Shown piece after piece: positions 1 through 7,858 of a DNA stretch of 43,271 nucleotides. The position numbers were made by a program, and so were the translations under genes. The number at the start of each line of letters is the position of its first letter. Position 1 is the stretch's first letter. The notes under the pieces were generated by a model. It saw only the letters and a list, made by a program, of their open reading frames with translations, had not been told where the DNA came from and ran no database searches. This DNA comes from Gammaproteobacteria bacterium (GTDB lineage Bacteria; Pseudomonadota; Gammaproteobacteria; SpSt-1174), in NCBI GenBank assembly GCA_037388465.1, contig JARRKE010000017.1, positions 1-43,271 on the forward strand. Direction: 5' to 3'.

Positions 1-1299
1 CGGCTGTCGCAAAAGAACTTTTCCATCGACACGCATTTTTATCCGCTGGGTTCCTGCACCATGAAGTACAACCCGCGGGCCTGTCATGAACTCGCCATGC
101 TGCCGCAGTTTCTCGGCCGACATCCTTATGCGCCGGAAAGTCACAGCCAGGGCTTCCTGGCCTGCATGTTCGAGCTGCAGGAAATGCTCAAGGCCGTCAC
201 CGGCATGCAGGGCGTGTCGCTGACCCCGATGGCGGGCGCGCAGGGCGAATTCGCGGGCGTGGCCATGATCCGCGCGTATCACGAATCGCGCGGCGACGCG
301 GCCCGCACCGAGATCCTGGTGCCCGATGCCGCGCACGGCACCAACCCCGCCACCGCCACCATGTGCGGCTACAAGGTGCGCGAGATCCCCACCGACGACA
401 GCGGCGACGTGGACATGGAGGCGCTGCGCGCCGCCGTCGGACCGCAAACCGCGGGCATCATGCTCACCAATCCCTCCACCCTGGGCGTGTTCGAGCGCCG
501 TATCGAAGAGATCGCCCGCACCGTCCACGAGGCCGGCGGGTTGCTGTACTACGACGGCGCCAACCTGAACGCCATTCTCGGCAAGGTGCGTCCGGGCGAC
601 ATGGGGTTCGACGTCATTCACGTCAACCTGCACAAGACCTTCTCCACCCCGCATGGCGGCGGCGGGCCGGGCTCCGGTGCCATCGGGGTGGGCAAGCGCC
701 TGCTGCCGTTCATGCCGGTGCCGGTGGTCGGGCGCGAAGGCGACGCCTATCGCTGGCTGACCGAACAGGACCTGCCGCAGAGCATCGGCCGCCTGTCCGC
801 CTTTATGGGCAACGCCGGCGTACTGCTGCGCGCCTATGTCTACATGCGGCTGCTGGGCCGCATCGGCATGGAGCGGGTGGCGGAGTTTTCCACCCTCAAC
901 GCGAACTACCTGATGGCGCGCCTCAAGGAGAAGGGCTTCGATCTCGCCTTCCCGCAGCGCCGCGCCACGCACGAGTTCATCGTCACCCTCAAGCGTCAGG
1001 CCAAGCAGCAGGGCGTCACCGCCATGGATTTCGCCAAACGCCTGCTGGACTTCGGCATTCACGCGCCGACCACGTACTTCCCGCTGCTGGTGCCCGAGTG
1101 CCTGCTGATCGAGCCCACCGAAACCGAAGCCAGGGAAGAACTCGACCGCTTTGTCGATGCGATGACAGCCATCCTGGCCGAAGCGGAAAGCGATCCGGAC
1201 AAGGTCAAGGGTGCACCGTATACCCAGCCGAACCGCCGTTTCGACGAGGTGCGCGCCGCACGTGAGCTGGATCTGAAATGGCAGCCGCCTGCTGCCTGA
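1..1299 (+). CDS. gcvPB: Glycine dehydrogenase (decarboxylating) subunit 2, 5'-truncated by window edge
   Basis: C-terminal half of the P-protein of the glycine cleavage system, which decarboxylates glycine on pyridoxal phosphate and passes the aminomethyl group to lipoyl-GcvH. The frame is open from base 1 and reads the conserved stretch around [11 protein letters not shown] across the apparent ATG at 61, so the real start lies before the window. The Schiff-base lysine is the K of [16 protein letters not shown], codon 634-636. The protein ends at about 430 visible residues with no second P-protein half, which fits the split GcvPA/GcvPB form rather than a single 950-residue GcvP. gcvPA would be expected just upstream, outside the window. 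Identity is very secure. Confidence 0.96.
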   Translation, partial: RLSQKNFSIDTHFYPLGSCTMKYNPRACHELAMLPQFLGRHPYAPESHSQGFLACMFELQEMLKAVTGMQGVSLTPMAGAQGEFAGVAMIRAYHESRGDAARTEILVPDAAHGTNPATATMCGYKVREIPTDDSGDVDMEALRAAVGPQTAGIMLTNPSTLGVFERRIEEIARTVHEAGGLLYYDGANLNAILGKVRPGDMGFDVIHVNLHKTFSTPHGGGGPGSGAIGVGKRLLPFMPVPVVGREGDAYRWLTEQDLPQSIGRLSAFMGNAGVLLRAYVYMRLLGRIGMERVAEFSTLNANYLMARLKEKGFDLAFPQRRATHEFIVTLKRQAKQQGVTAMDFAKRLLDFGIHAPTTYFPLLVPECLLIEPTETEAREELDRFVDAMTAILAEAESDPDKVKGAPYTQPNRRFDEVRAARELDLKWQPPAA

Positions 1300-1365
1300 G
1301 GATGTTGTCACAGGCCTGACATGCAGGCTTCATAAACTGCGCCCTTTAATTCGAATAACAACTTC

Positions 1366-1743
1366 ATGGCATACAGCGGTAATACGGGGCTGACCCGCAT
1401 CATCAAGGCGGGCGGATATTCCTGGAAGGGGCTTAAGGCCACGTTCAAACACGAAGCGGCATTCCGTCAGGAGCTGGCGCTGTTCGTGATCCTCGCACCG
1501 ATCGCTATCTGGTTGGGGCATACCGGGCTGGACCGCGCCATGCTCATCGGCAGCCTGTTTCTGATCCTCATCGTCGAACTCCTCAACTCGGCCGTGGAGG
1601 CCGCCATCGACCGTTTCGGTCATGAAATCCACAAACTCTCGGCGCGCGCCAAGGACATGGGCTCGGCCGCGGTATTGCTCAGTATCCTCAATGCCGTGGT
1701 GATCTGGGGCCTGATCCTGATCCCCTGGCCGTCTTCGCTCTAA
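1366..1743 (+). CDS. dgkA: Diacylglycerol kinase (DgkA family)
   Basis: Small inner-membrane kinase that phosphorylates diacylglycerol to phosphatidic acid, recycling the diacylglycerol released by envelope glycan synthesis. The 125 residues align along their whole length with the E. coli enzyme by eye: N-terminal RIIKAGGYSWKGLKA, the EAAFRQE segment, three hydrophobic helices (about 37-55, 58-75, 100-120) and the signature ELLNSAVEAAIDR at 71-83, with E78 matching the catalytic glutamate. The downstream KDMGSAAV block is also intact. It stands alone between gcvPB and the phosphoesterase gene, with 66 bp before it and 91 bp after. No clear Shine-Dalgarno site is seen before the ATG. Confidence 0.96.
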   Translation: MAYSGNTGLTRIIKAGGYSWKGLKATFKHEAAFRQELALFVILAPIAIWLGHTGLDRAMLIGSLFLILIVELLNSAVEAAIDRFGHEIHKLSARAKDMGSAAVLLSILNAVVIWGLILIPWPSSL

Positions 1744-1788
1744 TGACGCTGCCATCGAACTGCAATTAAATCGATAAATAAGCGTCAT
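1743..1788 (+). repeat. Spaced 8-bp inverted repeat after dgkA
   Basis: ATGACGCT at 1743-1750 is matched by AGCGTCAT at 1781-1788 around a 30-nt AT-rich spacer. It begins at the dgkA stop codon. There is no T tract, so it is not a classical intrinsic terminator; it may be a weak RNA hairpin or an operator for the downstream gene. Confidence 0.4.
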
Positions 1789-1834
1789 CTTCAGGTAGCA
1801 GACTTGGCGGCAGCGAAGCTGCGGGAGTGCCGTC

Positions 1835-2701
1835 ATGTCGAAGCTGAATTACCGTTCCATATTCATCTCCGACGTCCACCTGGGCACGCGTGATTGCCAC
1901 GCCGCCTATTTGCTGGACTTTCTCCAATCCACCGACTGCGAACATCTCTACCTGGTCGGCGACATTTTCGACCTGTGGAGCATGCGCAAGCAGGTGCACT
2001 GGACGGCCGAACAAAGCGCCGTGGTGCAGTGCATTTTTGACAAGGCTGCCGCCGGCACCGAGGTTACCTTTATTCCCGGCAACCACGACGCCCTGTTGCG
2101 CGATTTCGTGGGGACCACCTTCCGCGGCGTGAAGGTGCGCCGTGACGCGATCCACACCGCCGCGGACGGCAGGCGCTTCCTGGTAAGCCACGGCGATGAG
2201 TTCGACACCGTGGTCAAGCACAACGCCCTGCTGCGCTTTATCGGCGACAACGTTTATTACTGGCTGCTGCGGCTTAACCGCTGGTACAACGGCCTGGGCT
2301 GCCGCCTCGGTATCCGTTACTGGTCGCTCGCCACCTGGCTCAAATCCCGGGTGGGCAACGCGCGCGCCTACATCCGCAAGTTCGAGGAGGCCGCCGCGCT
2401 CACCGCCAACGACCAGGAGCTGGACGGCTATATCTGCGGGCATATCCACAAGGCGTCGATCGAAAAGATCAACGGCGCCCTGTACTGCAACGACGGCGAC
2501 TGGGTCGAGCACTGCACCGCCCTGGTCGAGGACGACGCGGGCTGGCTGCAGCTGCTGCACTGGTCCGATCACCAGCGCGTCGAACTCATCACCCAGGGGC
2601 AGGAGGTCGCGCCGGCCGGCATTCCGCCGGGTTCGCCGGCACTCGCCCTGTTGATGCAGCAATATGAAATCGAGGTGTCCAGTGCAAAAGAAGCGGCTTG
2701 A
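1835..2701 (+). CDS. Calcineurin-like metallophosphoesterase, LpxH-like (UDP-2,3-diacylglucosamine diphosphatase family)
   Basis: Predicted two-metal hydrolase of the family that includes LpxH, which cleaves UDP-2,3-diacylglucosamine to lipid X in lipid A synthesis. The 288 residues carry the full set of metal-ligand motifs: DVH (D13, H15), GDIFD at 42-46, GNHD at 82-85, SHGDEFD at 118-124 and GHIH at 202-205. It is longer than the roughly 240-residue E. coli LpxH and has an insert rich in aromatic residues (WLLRLNRWYNGLG, about 143-155) that could sit on the membrane. GGGAG at 1823-1827 supports the ATG. It may be the LpxH of this organism or a paralogue acting on another membrane-bound pyrophosphate, so I give no symbol. 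Confidence 0.8.
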   Translation: MSKLNYRSIFISDVHLGTRDCHAAYLLDFLQSTDCEHLYLVGDIFDLWSMRKQVHWTAEQSAVVQCIFDKAAAGTEVTFIPGNHDALLRDFVGTTFRGVKVRRDAIHTAADGRRFLVSHGDEFDTVVKHNALLRFIGDNVYYWLLRLNRWYNGLGCRLGIRYWSLATWLKSRVGNARAYIRKFEEAAALTANDQELDGYICGHIHKASIEKINGALYCNDGDWVEHCTALVEDDAGWLQLLHWSDHQRVELITQGQEVAPAGIPPGSPALALLMQQYEIEVSSAKEAA

Positions 2702-2888
2702 GGCATTGCGACACCCCATCCGATCCTGGCGGTCGGCACGGCACCGTTGGTCCGCCTATGGGGTGACCCTTTCGCTGTTGCAGGACTGGCGGTTTTTGTA
2801 GGTTTTTGAGTACTAAGTGCTCGCACCAGATGTTCGATTGGACAGTCATGAGGTTTCGTTTCGCGCGCTAACGCGCTGGGGTTTGGGG

Positions 2889-2953
2889 GTGAGGTGAAAA
2901 ACATCCTCTCTTCCTTATGCCTTACTCCTAACCCCTCACGCCTCGCTCCTCTC
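2889..2953. repeat. Degenerate heptamer array (NCCTYAC) with inverted unit
   Basis: Six consecutive 7-mers fill 2912-2953: TCCTTAT, GCCTTAC, TCCTAAC, CCCTCAC, GCCTCGC, TCCTCTC. GTGAGGT at 2889-2895 is the same unit on the other strand, so the ends can pair as GTGAGG/CCTCAC. A matching arrangement occurs at 7510-7567. Similar short tandem heptamers are known from some bacterial intergenic regions, but I cannot assign this one to a named family. Confidence 0.6.
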
Positions 2954-2957
2954 AAGC

Positions 2958-2995
2958 AAAAAACCCCCTCTCCCGACGGGAGAGGGGGTTTTTTT
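2958..2995. terminator. Bidirectional rho-independent terminator
   Basis: Perfect 11-bp stem CCCCCTCTCCC (2964-2974) / GGGAGAGGGGG (2978-2988) with a 3-nt GAC loop, flanked by six A residues on the left and seven T residues on the right. It can end transcripts of the LpxH-like gene on the plus strand and of phoX on the minus strand, which converge here. Confidence 0.92.
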
Positions 2996-3020
2996 ACTGC
3001 GGTGCCGACGGTGCCGGCTG

Positions 3021-4985
3021 TCAGGCGTCCTTGATGCGTCCCGTGATGGTCAGGTAACCCACTGCGGCGCTGAACTTGCCGTTGTAGTTCGCTGACTCCA
3101 GCGGTTCGAGCACACCCTTCACCACGTCATGCAGCGGGCTTTCCCAGTCACCGGGGTGCTGGAAGTTGCTCATGATGTAGCTGAAGCCGTTGACGTCGTC
3201 CACCGCATGCAGGCCGGTGGATTCGGCGCCCGCCGGGCAGGACAGGATGCGGCTCAGTTCCCTGGTGTCCACGTTGTAGGCCCACAGGAAGTTGTTCACG
3301 TGGTTGCCGCTGTCCTCGCCGATGAACAGGGTGCGCATGGCCTCGGAGTACTTGATGTTGTCCGGGTTGGCGATCCTGTCGGCGTTGGCGCTGTTGCCGA
3401 GCGGGTCGCGCACGGCGAGGTCTTCGCCGGCCAGGCCTTCCGGCACCGACATGGAGGTGGACACCCACTCGCTGCGGATCGGATGGCCGTCGCTGTCGGT
3501 CTGGCCGCCCTGCAACACATGCTCGTACACCGCGCCGGCCACCGGACCCTGCACGTGGATGTCGGTACTGCCGTCGGTCATCGACTTGTAGATGTAGGAC
3601 ATGGCGGAATAGGCGCGCTTGTCGGCGGCGTTCACCGTGGTGCCTTCCATCTTGGTGAAGCCCATGGAAGCACCGACCAGGGCGGCGTAGCGGTGGGTTT
3701 CGAGGAAGGCGGCGGCCTTTTCCATGCCCGGCATCAGCTTGACCCAGTTGTCATGCCCGCCGAAGCGGATCTTCGTGTAGCTCGCGTCGCCGGGGTCGCT
3801 GGTCTTGACGTCCATGATGTCGAAAGGCTTGATGCCGCCCTCGACCAGGGCCTTGATCTCGGCGCTGGTGGCGTGGCCGAGCCGGATCCAGGAGATGTCA
3901 CCGGCACCGGGGCCGACGCCGGAGGTCTGGGTCCACTTGGCCACGTACAGGGTGCCGGCGGACAGGTCGCGGCGGCGGTCGGCCACGAACATGAACAGGC
4001 CGCCGTTGGTGGCGTCGTCGCCCATCAGCACGGTGCGCTCGTCGGGCATGACCTGCACCAGTTCGTGGGAGATGCGGCCCAGGCAGTAATGTTTCTTGAT
4101 GCTGCCGGTACCGTTGCGGTGCACGGTTACTTCCGGCAGATGGCCGTAGTCGTAGGGGTTGGCCACGCTGCTGTCGCCGAACAGGTTCTGGCTGAAGGTT
4201 TCCAGCTGCGCGTTGCTCGCGCGCGTTGCGTCCGGCTCGTATTCCTCGCTCGCCAGATGGGTGTTCCAGGGAGACTTGCTCGCGCCGCAGGTAATCCACA
4301 GGCCCTTCACGTCCGAGGTGTCGACGTTGTGGTAGCTCACCAGGCTGAGCTTGCCGGTGCGCTCGTCCTGGTCCAGGGTCAGCACGGCGATGGGCGAGGG
4401 CAGCTTGCCGTACATGGAGGTGCCGGCCGCGTTCTGCGAGGTGTATTCGAACTGCACGACCGCGAAGACACGCTTGCAGCCGCGCCGACGCGAACGCACG
4501 CCATGGAGCTGGATCAGCGACATGCCGTCCGGGCAGTCGGAGAAGAACTGGCGCTGGTCGGCCGAGGTGGTGTCCAGGATCGGGTCGTTGTGGATGTCGT
4601 AATAACCGCCGGCGATGACCGTGCCGCCGCCGGTGGCGGGCACCGTGTCGCCGGTGAGGAAGAAGGTCTCATAACCCAAGGCGTAGGTCGCTTTATGGTG
4701 TTTGCCGATGCGCTTGGTCAGCGTGGAGGCGACGTAGGTGGTCGCCATCTGGGCCGGGTCCGCCAGCGAAGGGGCGGCCATGGAACCGAAGCTGTAGCTG
4801 ATCGGCACGCCGTGGCGGAACGGCCGGTCGAACCAGCCGCCGTGGTGACGGCCAAAAGGGGCGGCCTCCGCCAGCAGCGGCAGACCGGTCAGGGTTGTGG
4901 CCAGCGGCAGCATAGGGGCGCCGGCGAGCATTTTGAGCGCCCGGCGGCGTGAAAAGGAAACGGAATCCGAATCGGAATCAGACAT
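3021..4985 (-). CDS. phoX: PhoX-family (DUF839) alkaline phosphatase, Tat-exported
   Basis: Predicted periplasmic phosphatase of the PhoX/DUF839 family, enzymes that use calcium and iron and release phosphate from organic esters. The 654-residue chain starts with an acidic MSDSDSDSVSF leader and a twin-arginine motif SRRRALK (12-18), then a hydrophobic stretch ending near LLAEAA, so export is by Tat as known for PhoX. I chose the ATG at 4985 because GGGAGG lies six bases before it; an ATG 21 nt further upstream has no such site. The body shows family-typical segments such as GDDATNGGLFMFVADRR and FIGEDSGNHVNNFLWAYNVDTREL. The gene is monocistronic, divergent from the small membrane gene and convergent with the LpxH-like gene. 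No Pho box was found by eye, so phosphate control is unproven. Confidence 0.88.
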   Translation of the reverse strand: MSDSDSDSVSFSRRRALKMLAGAPMLPLATTLTGLPLLAEAAPFGRHHGGWFDRPFRHGVPISYSFGSMAAPSLADPAQMATTYVASTLTKRIGKHHKATYALGYETFFLTGDTVPATGGGTVIAGGYYDIHNDPILDTTSADQRQFFSDCPDGMSLIQLHGVRSRRRGCKRVFAVVQFEYTSQNAAGTSMYGKLPSPIAVLTLDQDERTGKLSLVSYHNVDTSDVKGLWITCGASKSPWNTHLASEEYEPDATRASNAQLETFSQNLFGDSSVANPYDYGHLPEVTVHRNGTGSIKKHYCLGRISHELVQVMPDERTVLMGDDATNGGLFMFVADRRRDLSAGTLYVAKWTQTSGVGPGAGDISWIRLGHATSAEIKALVEGGIKPFDIMDVKTSDPGDASYTKIRFGGHDNWVKLMPGMEKAAAFLETHRYAALVGASMGFTKMEGTTVNAADKRAYSAMSYIYKSMTDGSTDIHVQGPVAGAVYEHVLQGGQTDSDGHPIRSEWVSTSMSVPEGLAGEDLAVRDPLGNSANADRIANPDNIKYSEAMRTLFIGEDSGNHVNNFLWAYNVDTRELSRILSCPAGAESTGLHAVDDVNGFSYIMSNFQHPGDWESPLHDVVKGVLEPLESANYNGKFSAAVGYLTITGRIKDA

Positions 4986-5209
4986 GATGCACCTCCCAGT
5001 AGGCATCGAATTTGGGTCCGGGCGCCCCCCTGGCGACCGGATGGACCCGACGCTAGCAAGCGGTGATGACCGGCCGGTGACGTGCAGATGGCAGTTGATC
5101 TACAAGATGCTTCGGTGCCGCCCCGGGAAGGGCTGTGCCGCGGCTCGGTGGCATTCGATAAGTGCATCTGACAGACTCTCCGGGAGAAAGACCGCCGGGC
5201 GAGGTGCCG

Positions 5210-5584
5210 ATGAATACCGAAACAGACCAGACCATCGCGCAGATCGCGCTGCCCCTGTTCAATGCCAAGGGCTGGATGAAGTTTCTGGCCGTGCTCATGA
5301 TCATCTACGGCGTGATGATGGTGTTCACCATCTGGGGAATTCTGTTGTGCTGGCTGCCGATCTGGATCGGCGTGTCGCTGTATCAGGCGGCGACGGCCGT
5401 GGAGCGTGCCTACATTTCCCAGCAGACCGATGAGCTGGTGCGGGCAATGATGCGCCTGAAGACCTTTTTCACCGTGCAGGGCGTGCTGATGCTCATCACC
5501 CTGGTGCTGAGCGCGGCGGGTTTCCTGATGATGGGCTTCGGCATGTTCGCCATGATGGCCGGCCAGCAATCCGGACAGTTCTGA
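5210..5584 (+). CDS. Small membrane protein, DUF5362-like
   Basis: A 124-residue protein with two hydrophobic blocks. The first covers about residues 24-62, starting at MKFLAVLMIIYGVMMVF and containing an aromatic, proline-bearing turn (CWLPIWIGVSLYQAA), and the second lies at about 89-116, rich in Met and Gly. It resembles DUF5362 membrane proteins in pattern and length, but I assign no function. The ATG at 5210 is preferred over one 48 nt upstream because GAGG sits five bases before it and the longer N-terminus is rich in Pro and Gly. The stop codon overlaps the zur start as TGATG, so the two genes are probably translated from one mRNA; that makes an envelope role linked to zinc status possible but untested. 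Confidence 0.6.
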   Translation: MNTETDQTIAQIALPLFNAKGWMKFLAVLMIIYGVMMVFTIWGILLCWLPIWIGVSLYQAATAVERAYISQQTDELVRAMMRLKTFFTVQGVLMLITLVLSAAGFLMMGFGMFAMMAGQQSGQF

Positions 5585-6069
5585 TGGCTGCCGGTCTGCG
5601 CGTCAAACACCTGCGTCCCGAGGTCGTGCAGCAGCACCTCGACCGTGCCGAGACGCTGTGCGCCCAGCACGGCGCGCGTCTCACGCCGCTGCGCCGGCGT
5701 GTGCTGGAGCTGGTGGTGCAGGCGGGCAAGCCGGTGGGTGCGTACGACATTCTCGACCGTCTGCGCGCCGAGGGTATGGGCAGTGCGCCGCCCACGGTGT
5801 ACCGCGCCCTGGAGTTCCTGCAGGAGCAGGGACTGGTGCACCGCGTTGCCACCGCCAATGCCTTCGTGGCCTGCAACCAGCCGGGACCCCGGCATTACGG
5901 GGTAATCCTGATCTGCAGCCGTTGCGGCACGGCGCTGGAGGTGCATGACGAGGACATCGACCATGGCATCGAGGCCGCCGCACGCAGCCGGGGGTTCGAG
6001 GTTGAGACCCGGCCGATCGAGGTGTCCGGCCTGTGCGCGGCCTGCCGGGAGGGAAGTACGGGCGCCTGA
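5584..6069 (+). CDS. zur: Fur-family zinc uptake regulator
   Basis: 161-residue Fur-family repressor. It has the N-terminal winged helix (LTPLRRRVLELVVQ at 33-46, recognition helix PPTVYRALEFL at 69-79) and a C-terminal metal-binding and dimer domain with two structural CXXC pairs, C111/C114 and C151/C154, plus C97 and H104 as candidate regulatory zinc ligands. The N-terminal extension before the DNA-binding domain and the spacing of the CXXC pairs match Zur better than Fur or PerR. Zur represses zinc importer and zinc-free ribosomal protein genes when zinc is ample. None of those classical targets lies in this window. Its start overlaps the stop of the preceding membrane gene by one base. 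Confidence 0.85.
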   Translation: MAAGLRVKHLRPEVVQQHLDRAETLCAQHGARLTPLRRRVLELVVQAGKPVGAYDILDRLRAEGMGSAPPTVYRALEFLQEQGLVHRVATANAFVACNQPGPRHYGVILICSRCGTALEVHDEDIDHGIEAAARSRGFEVETRPIEVSGLCAACREGSTGA

Positions 6070-6073
6070 ATCC

Positions 6074-7456
6074 TCAGGTCCGGCGTGCGGGCCTCAGCAG
6101 GCTGCCGAGCAGCCCGATCAGCAGGACGGCCAATGTGCCCGCCAGCCCGACCAGCATCAGGTTGAAGGGAAACGCCGGACCCGCCCAATGCCCCTGCAAG
6201 CCGTGCGTCAGGGTTGCCCACGCGACCACCAGAATACCCACGATCACGCCCCACAGGGCGTCCCGGCTTCGTGCCCCGGGGACCAGCAGACCCAGCAGGA
6301 ACAACCCGAGCATCGCACCGCCGAAGATCGCCGACAGCTGCCACCAGACGTCCAGCACCGTTTTGGCATGAATCATGAGCAGTGCGGCGGCCGTGCCCAG
6401 GATGCCGATCAGCAACGTGGCGCCGCGGGTGACCACGAGCAGTTTGTGTTCGTCGGCATTCGGTTTCAGGCGCTGGTAGAAGTCCACCGCACAGACGGTG
6501 GCCGAGGTGTTGAGGCTGGAATCGAGCGTGCTCATGCCCGCCGCCAGAATGGCGGCCAGCAGGATACCCACCAGGCCGTGCGGCAGTTCGGTGACGATGA
6601 AGAACGGGAAGATCTGATCGGGCTTGGCCGGCAGGCCGAGCCCGGTGTGTGCCTGGTAGTACACATACAGGGCCGTGCCGATGAAAAAGAACAGCGCGGA
6701 AACGGGTACATAGAGCAGTGCGCCCAGCCACAGCGAACGGCGCGCGGCGGCGGTGTCGTGCGCCGACAGCATGCGCTGCACGTAATTCTGGTCCACGCCG
6801 AAGTTACGCAGGTTTTCCACGATGCCGAACAGCAGGATGACCCAGAAACTCTGGTGCAGCAGGTCGAATGAAAAGCCTCCCAGGCCGAATTTTCCTTCCA
6901 TCCAACCGGTGTGGATGATCTGCCCGAAACCACCGGGCAGGTCCAGGACCAACAGCACCACCGCGATCAATGCTCCGCCGATCAGCACGATTGCCTGGAC
7001 CACGTCGGTCCATACCACCGCCTCGAATCCGCCCAGCGTGGTATAGGCGATGGTGACCACGCCCAGCAGCAGGATCACGCTGATCAGGTCCCAGCCCAGC
7101 AGTTCGCCGAACGCCAGTGCGATCAGATACAGCACCACCGCGAAGCGGCCGATCTGCAGCAGCACGATGCTGATTGCGCCGTAGGCGCGCGCCCAGTAGC
7201 CGAAGCGCCGTTCGAGGTGTTCGTAGGCCGTGGTCTGGATGCGTTCGCGATAAAAGGGAATGAACCAGCGCGAGGCGACGAAGGCCGCCAGCGGTATGGT
7301 CAGCGAGAACACGAAGGGTCGCCAGTCGGTGGCGTAGGCCTTGCCCGGATTGGCCAGGAAACTGATGCTGCTCAGATAGGTGGCCAGGATCGACAGTCCG
7401 ATGGCCCAGGCCGGCAGGCGCCGGCCGCCCCAGGAGAGGGCGTGGTTTTGCAGCAT
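6074..7456 (-). CDS. Sodium:solute symporter (SSS family), N-terminally short
   Basis: 460-residue inner-membrane transporter of the SSS family, which couples sodium entry to uptake of sugars, amino acids, organic acids or vitamins; the substrate cannot be told. About a dozen hydrophobic helices are visible. The chain begins at GGRRLPAWAIGLSILATYLSS, the first core helix with the Ser-rich sodium site, and lacks the extra N-terminal helix that usually precedes it. An in-frame TAA lies 33 nt upstream of the ATG with no alternative start between, and no hydrophobic segment is encoded in the other frames of the 150 bp upstream, so the short form is not an annotation artefact of start choice. It converges on zur with a 4-bp gap. 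Confidence 0.85.
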   Translation of the reverse strand: MLQNHALSWGGRRLPAWAIGLSILATYLSSISFLANPGKAYATDWRPFVFSLTIPLAAFVASRWFIPFYRERIQTTAYEHLERRFGYWARAYGAISIVLLQIGRFAVVLYLIALAFGELLGWDLISVILLLGVVTIAYTTLGGFEAVVWTDVVQAIVLIGGALIAVVLLVLDLPGGFGQIIHTGWMEGKFGLGGFSFDLLHQSFWVILLFGIVENLRNFGVDQNYVQRMLSAHDTAAARRSLWLGALLYVPVSALFFFIGTALYVYYQAHTGLGLPAKPDQIFPFFIVTELPHGLVGILLAAILAAGMSTLDSSLNTSATVCAVDFYQRLKPNADEHKLLVVTRGATLLIGILGTAAALLMIHAKTVLDVWWQLSAIFGGAMLGLFLLGLLVPGARSRDALWGVIVGILVVAWATLTHGLQGHWAGPAFPFNLMLVGLAGTLAVLLIGLLGSLLRPARRT

Positions 7457-7509
7457 GAGGCCGGGGTTTGTTGGCTTTGTTCTGGGCGGTTAGTTTAACC
7501 GGGGAGAGT

Positions 7510-7567
7510 GTGAGGGGTGAGGAGAGGCCGTGTCTTTTCGCCTCACTCATCACATTTCACGTCTTAC
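7510..7567. repeat. Inverted heptamer array (GTGAGGN / NCCTCAC)
   Basis: GTGAGGG and GTGAGGA occupy 7510-7523; facing them are TCTTTTC, GCCTCAC, TCATCAC, ATTTCAC and GTCTTAC at 7533-7567. The two halves can fold into an imperfect hairpin. The unit and its inverted layout match the spacer at 2889-2953. Confidence 0.55.
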
Positions 7568-7615
7568 CAATAAACCCCGTCCCGCCTTGCCGAACAGCTG
7601 ATGGCTTGCAGGGTC

Positions 7616-7773
7616 AGCCCGGCATGGACGCCGGGCTGAGGTTCATCGCACCAGGGAAGGTGCGTTGAGCCGTGCCCGTTGCAAGTCAGCGGTTGTGAGG
7701 GAAGCCGAAGGCCAAGGTGGTGGGGCGCCCTTCTCTTTCCCCTGTTTCTCTTGGGCGAGCAAGAGAAACAGGG
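7616..7773. repeat. Three-hairpin intergenic element
   Basis: Three stem-loops each with a 6-nt loop: AGCCCGGC/GCCGGGCT (7616-7623 / 7630-7637), CGCACC/GGTGCG (7647-7652 / 7659-7664), and a perfect 14-bp stem CCCTGTTTCTCTTG / CAAGAGAAACAGGG (7740-7753 / 7760-7773) around GGCGAG. No T tract follows on either strand, so it is not an intrinsic terminator. The layout resembles dispersed palindromic elements of proteobacterial genomes; only one copy lies in this window. Confidence 0.6.
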
Positions 7774-7858
7774 TCGCGCACTATGACTGAAGTTAGATAA
7801 GAACAGGAGGTCTTAAGTGCGCGAAACAGGACTACATGCCCGTCTAACTGGGCTCAAT

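Larger units (their letters stand above)
2702..3020. other. Intergenic region with heptamer repeats and a bidirectional terminator
   Basis: No coding sequence is supported in this 319-bp spacer between two convergent genes. It holds a GCGCG-CTAA-CGCGC hairpin at 2863-2876, a run of degenerate heptamers at 2912-2953 preceded by an opposite-orientation copy at 2889-2895, and a strong terminator hairpin at 2964-2995. Confidence 0.6.
7457..7858. other. 402-bp intergenic region with repeat structures
   Basis: No credible gene is present. From left to right it contains an inverted heptamer array (7510-7567) and a cluster of three stem-loops (7616-7637, 7647-7664, 7740-7773). The remainder up to the PAP2 stop codon shows no pattern I can name. 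Both flanking genes are on the minus strand, so it must also hold the symporter promoter, which I could not place. Confidence 0.6.

Noticed and set aside
1305-1338. Promoter for dgkA (TTGTCA and CATAAA)
   Set aside because: The spacing between the boxes is 20 bp or more and both match poorly.
3129-4952. 607-codon plus-strand frame opposite phoX
   Set aside because: PhoX has a Tat signal, a good ribosome site and family motifs on the other strand; this frame has none.
4986-5209. Pho box before phoX or a palindrome at 5069-5078
   Set aside because: Only one TGACAG half-site is visible, not the tandem repeats of a Pho box, and ACCGGCCGGT is too short and GC-rich to call an operator.
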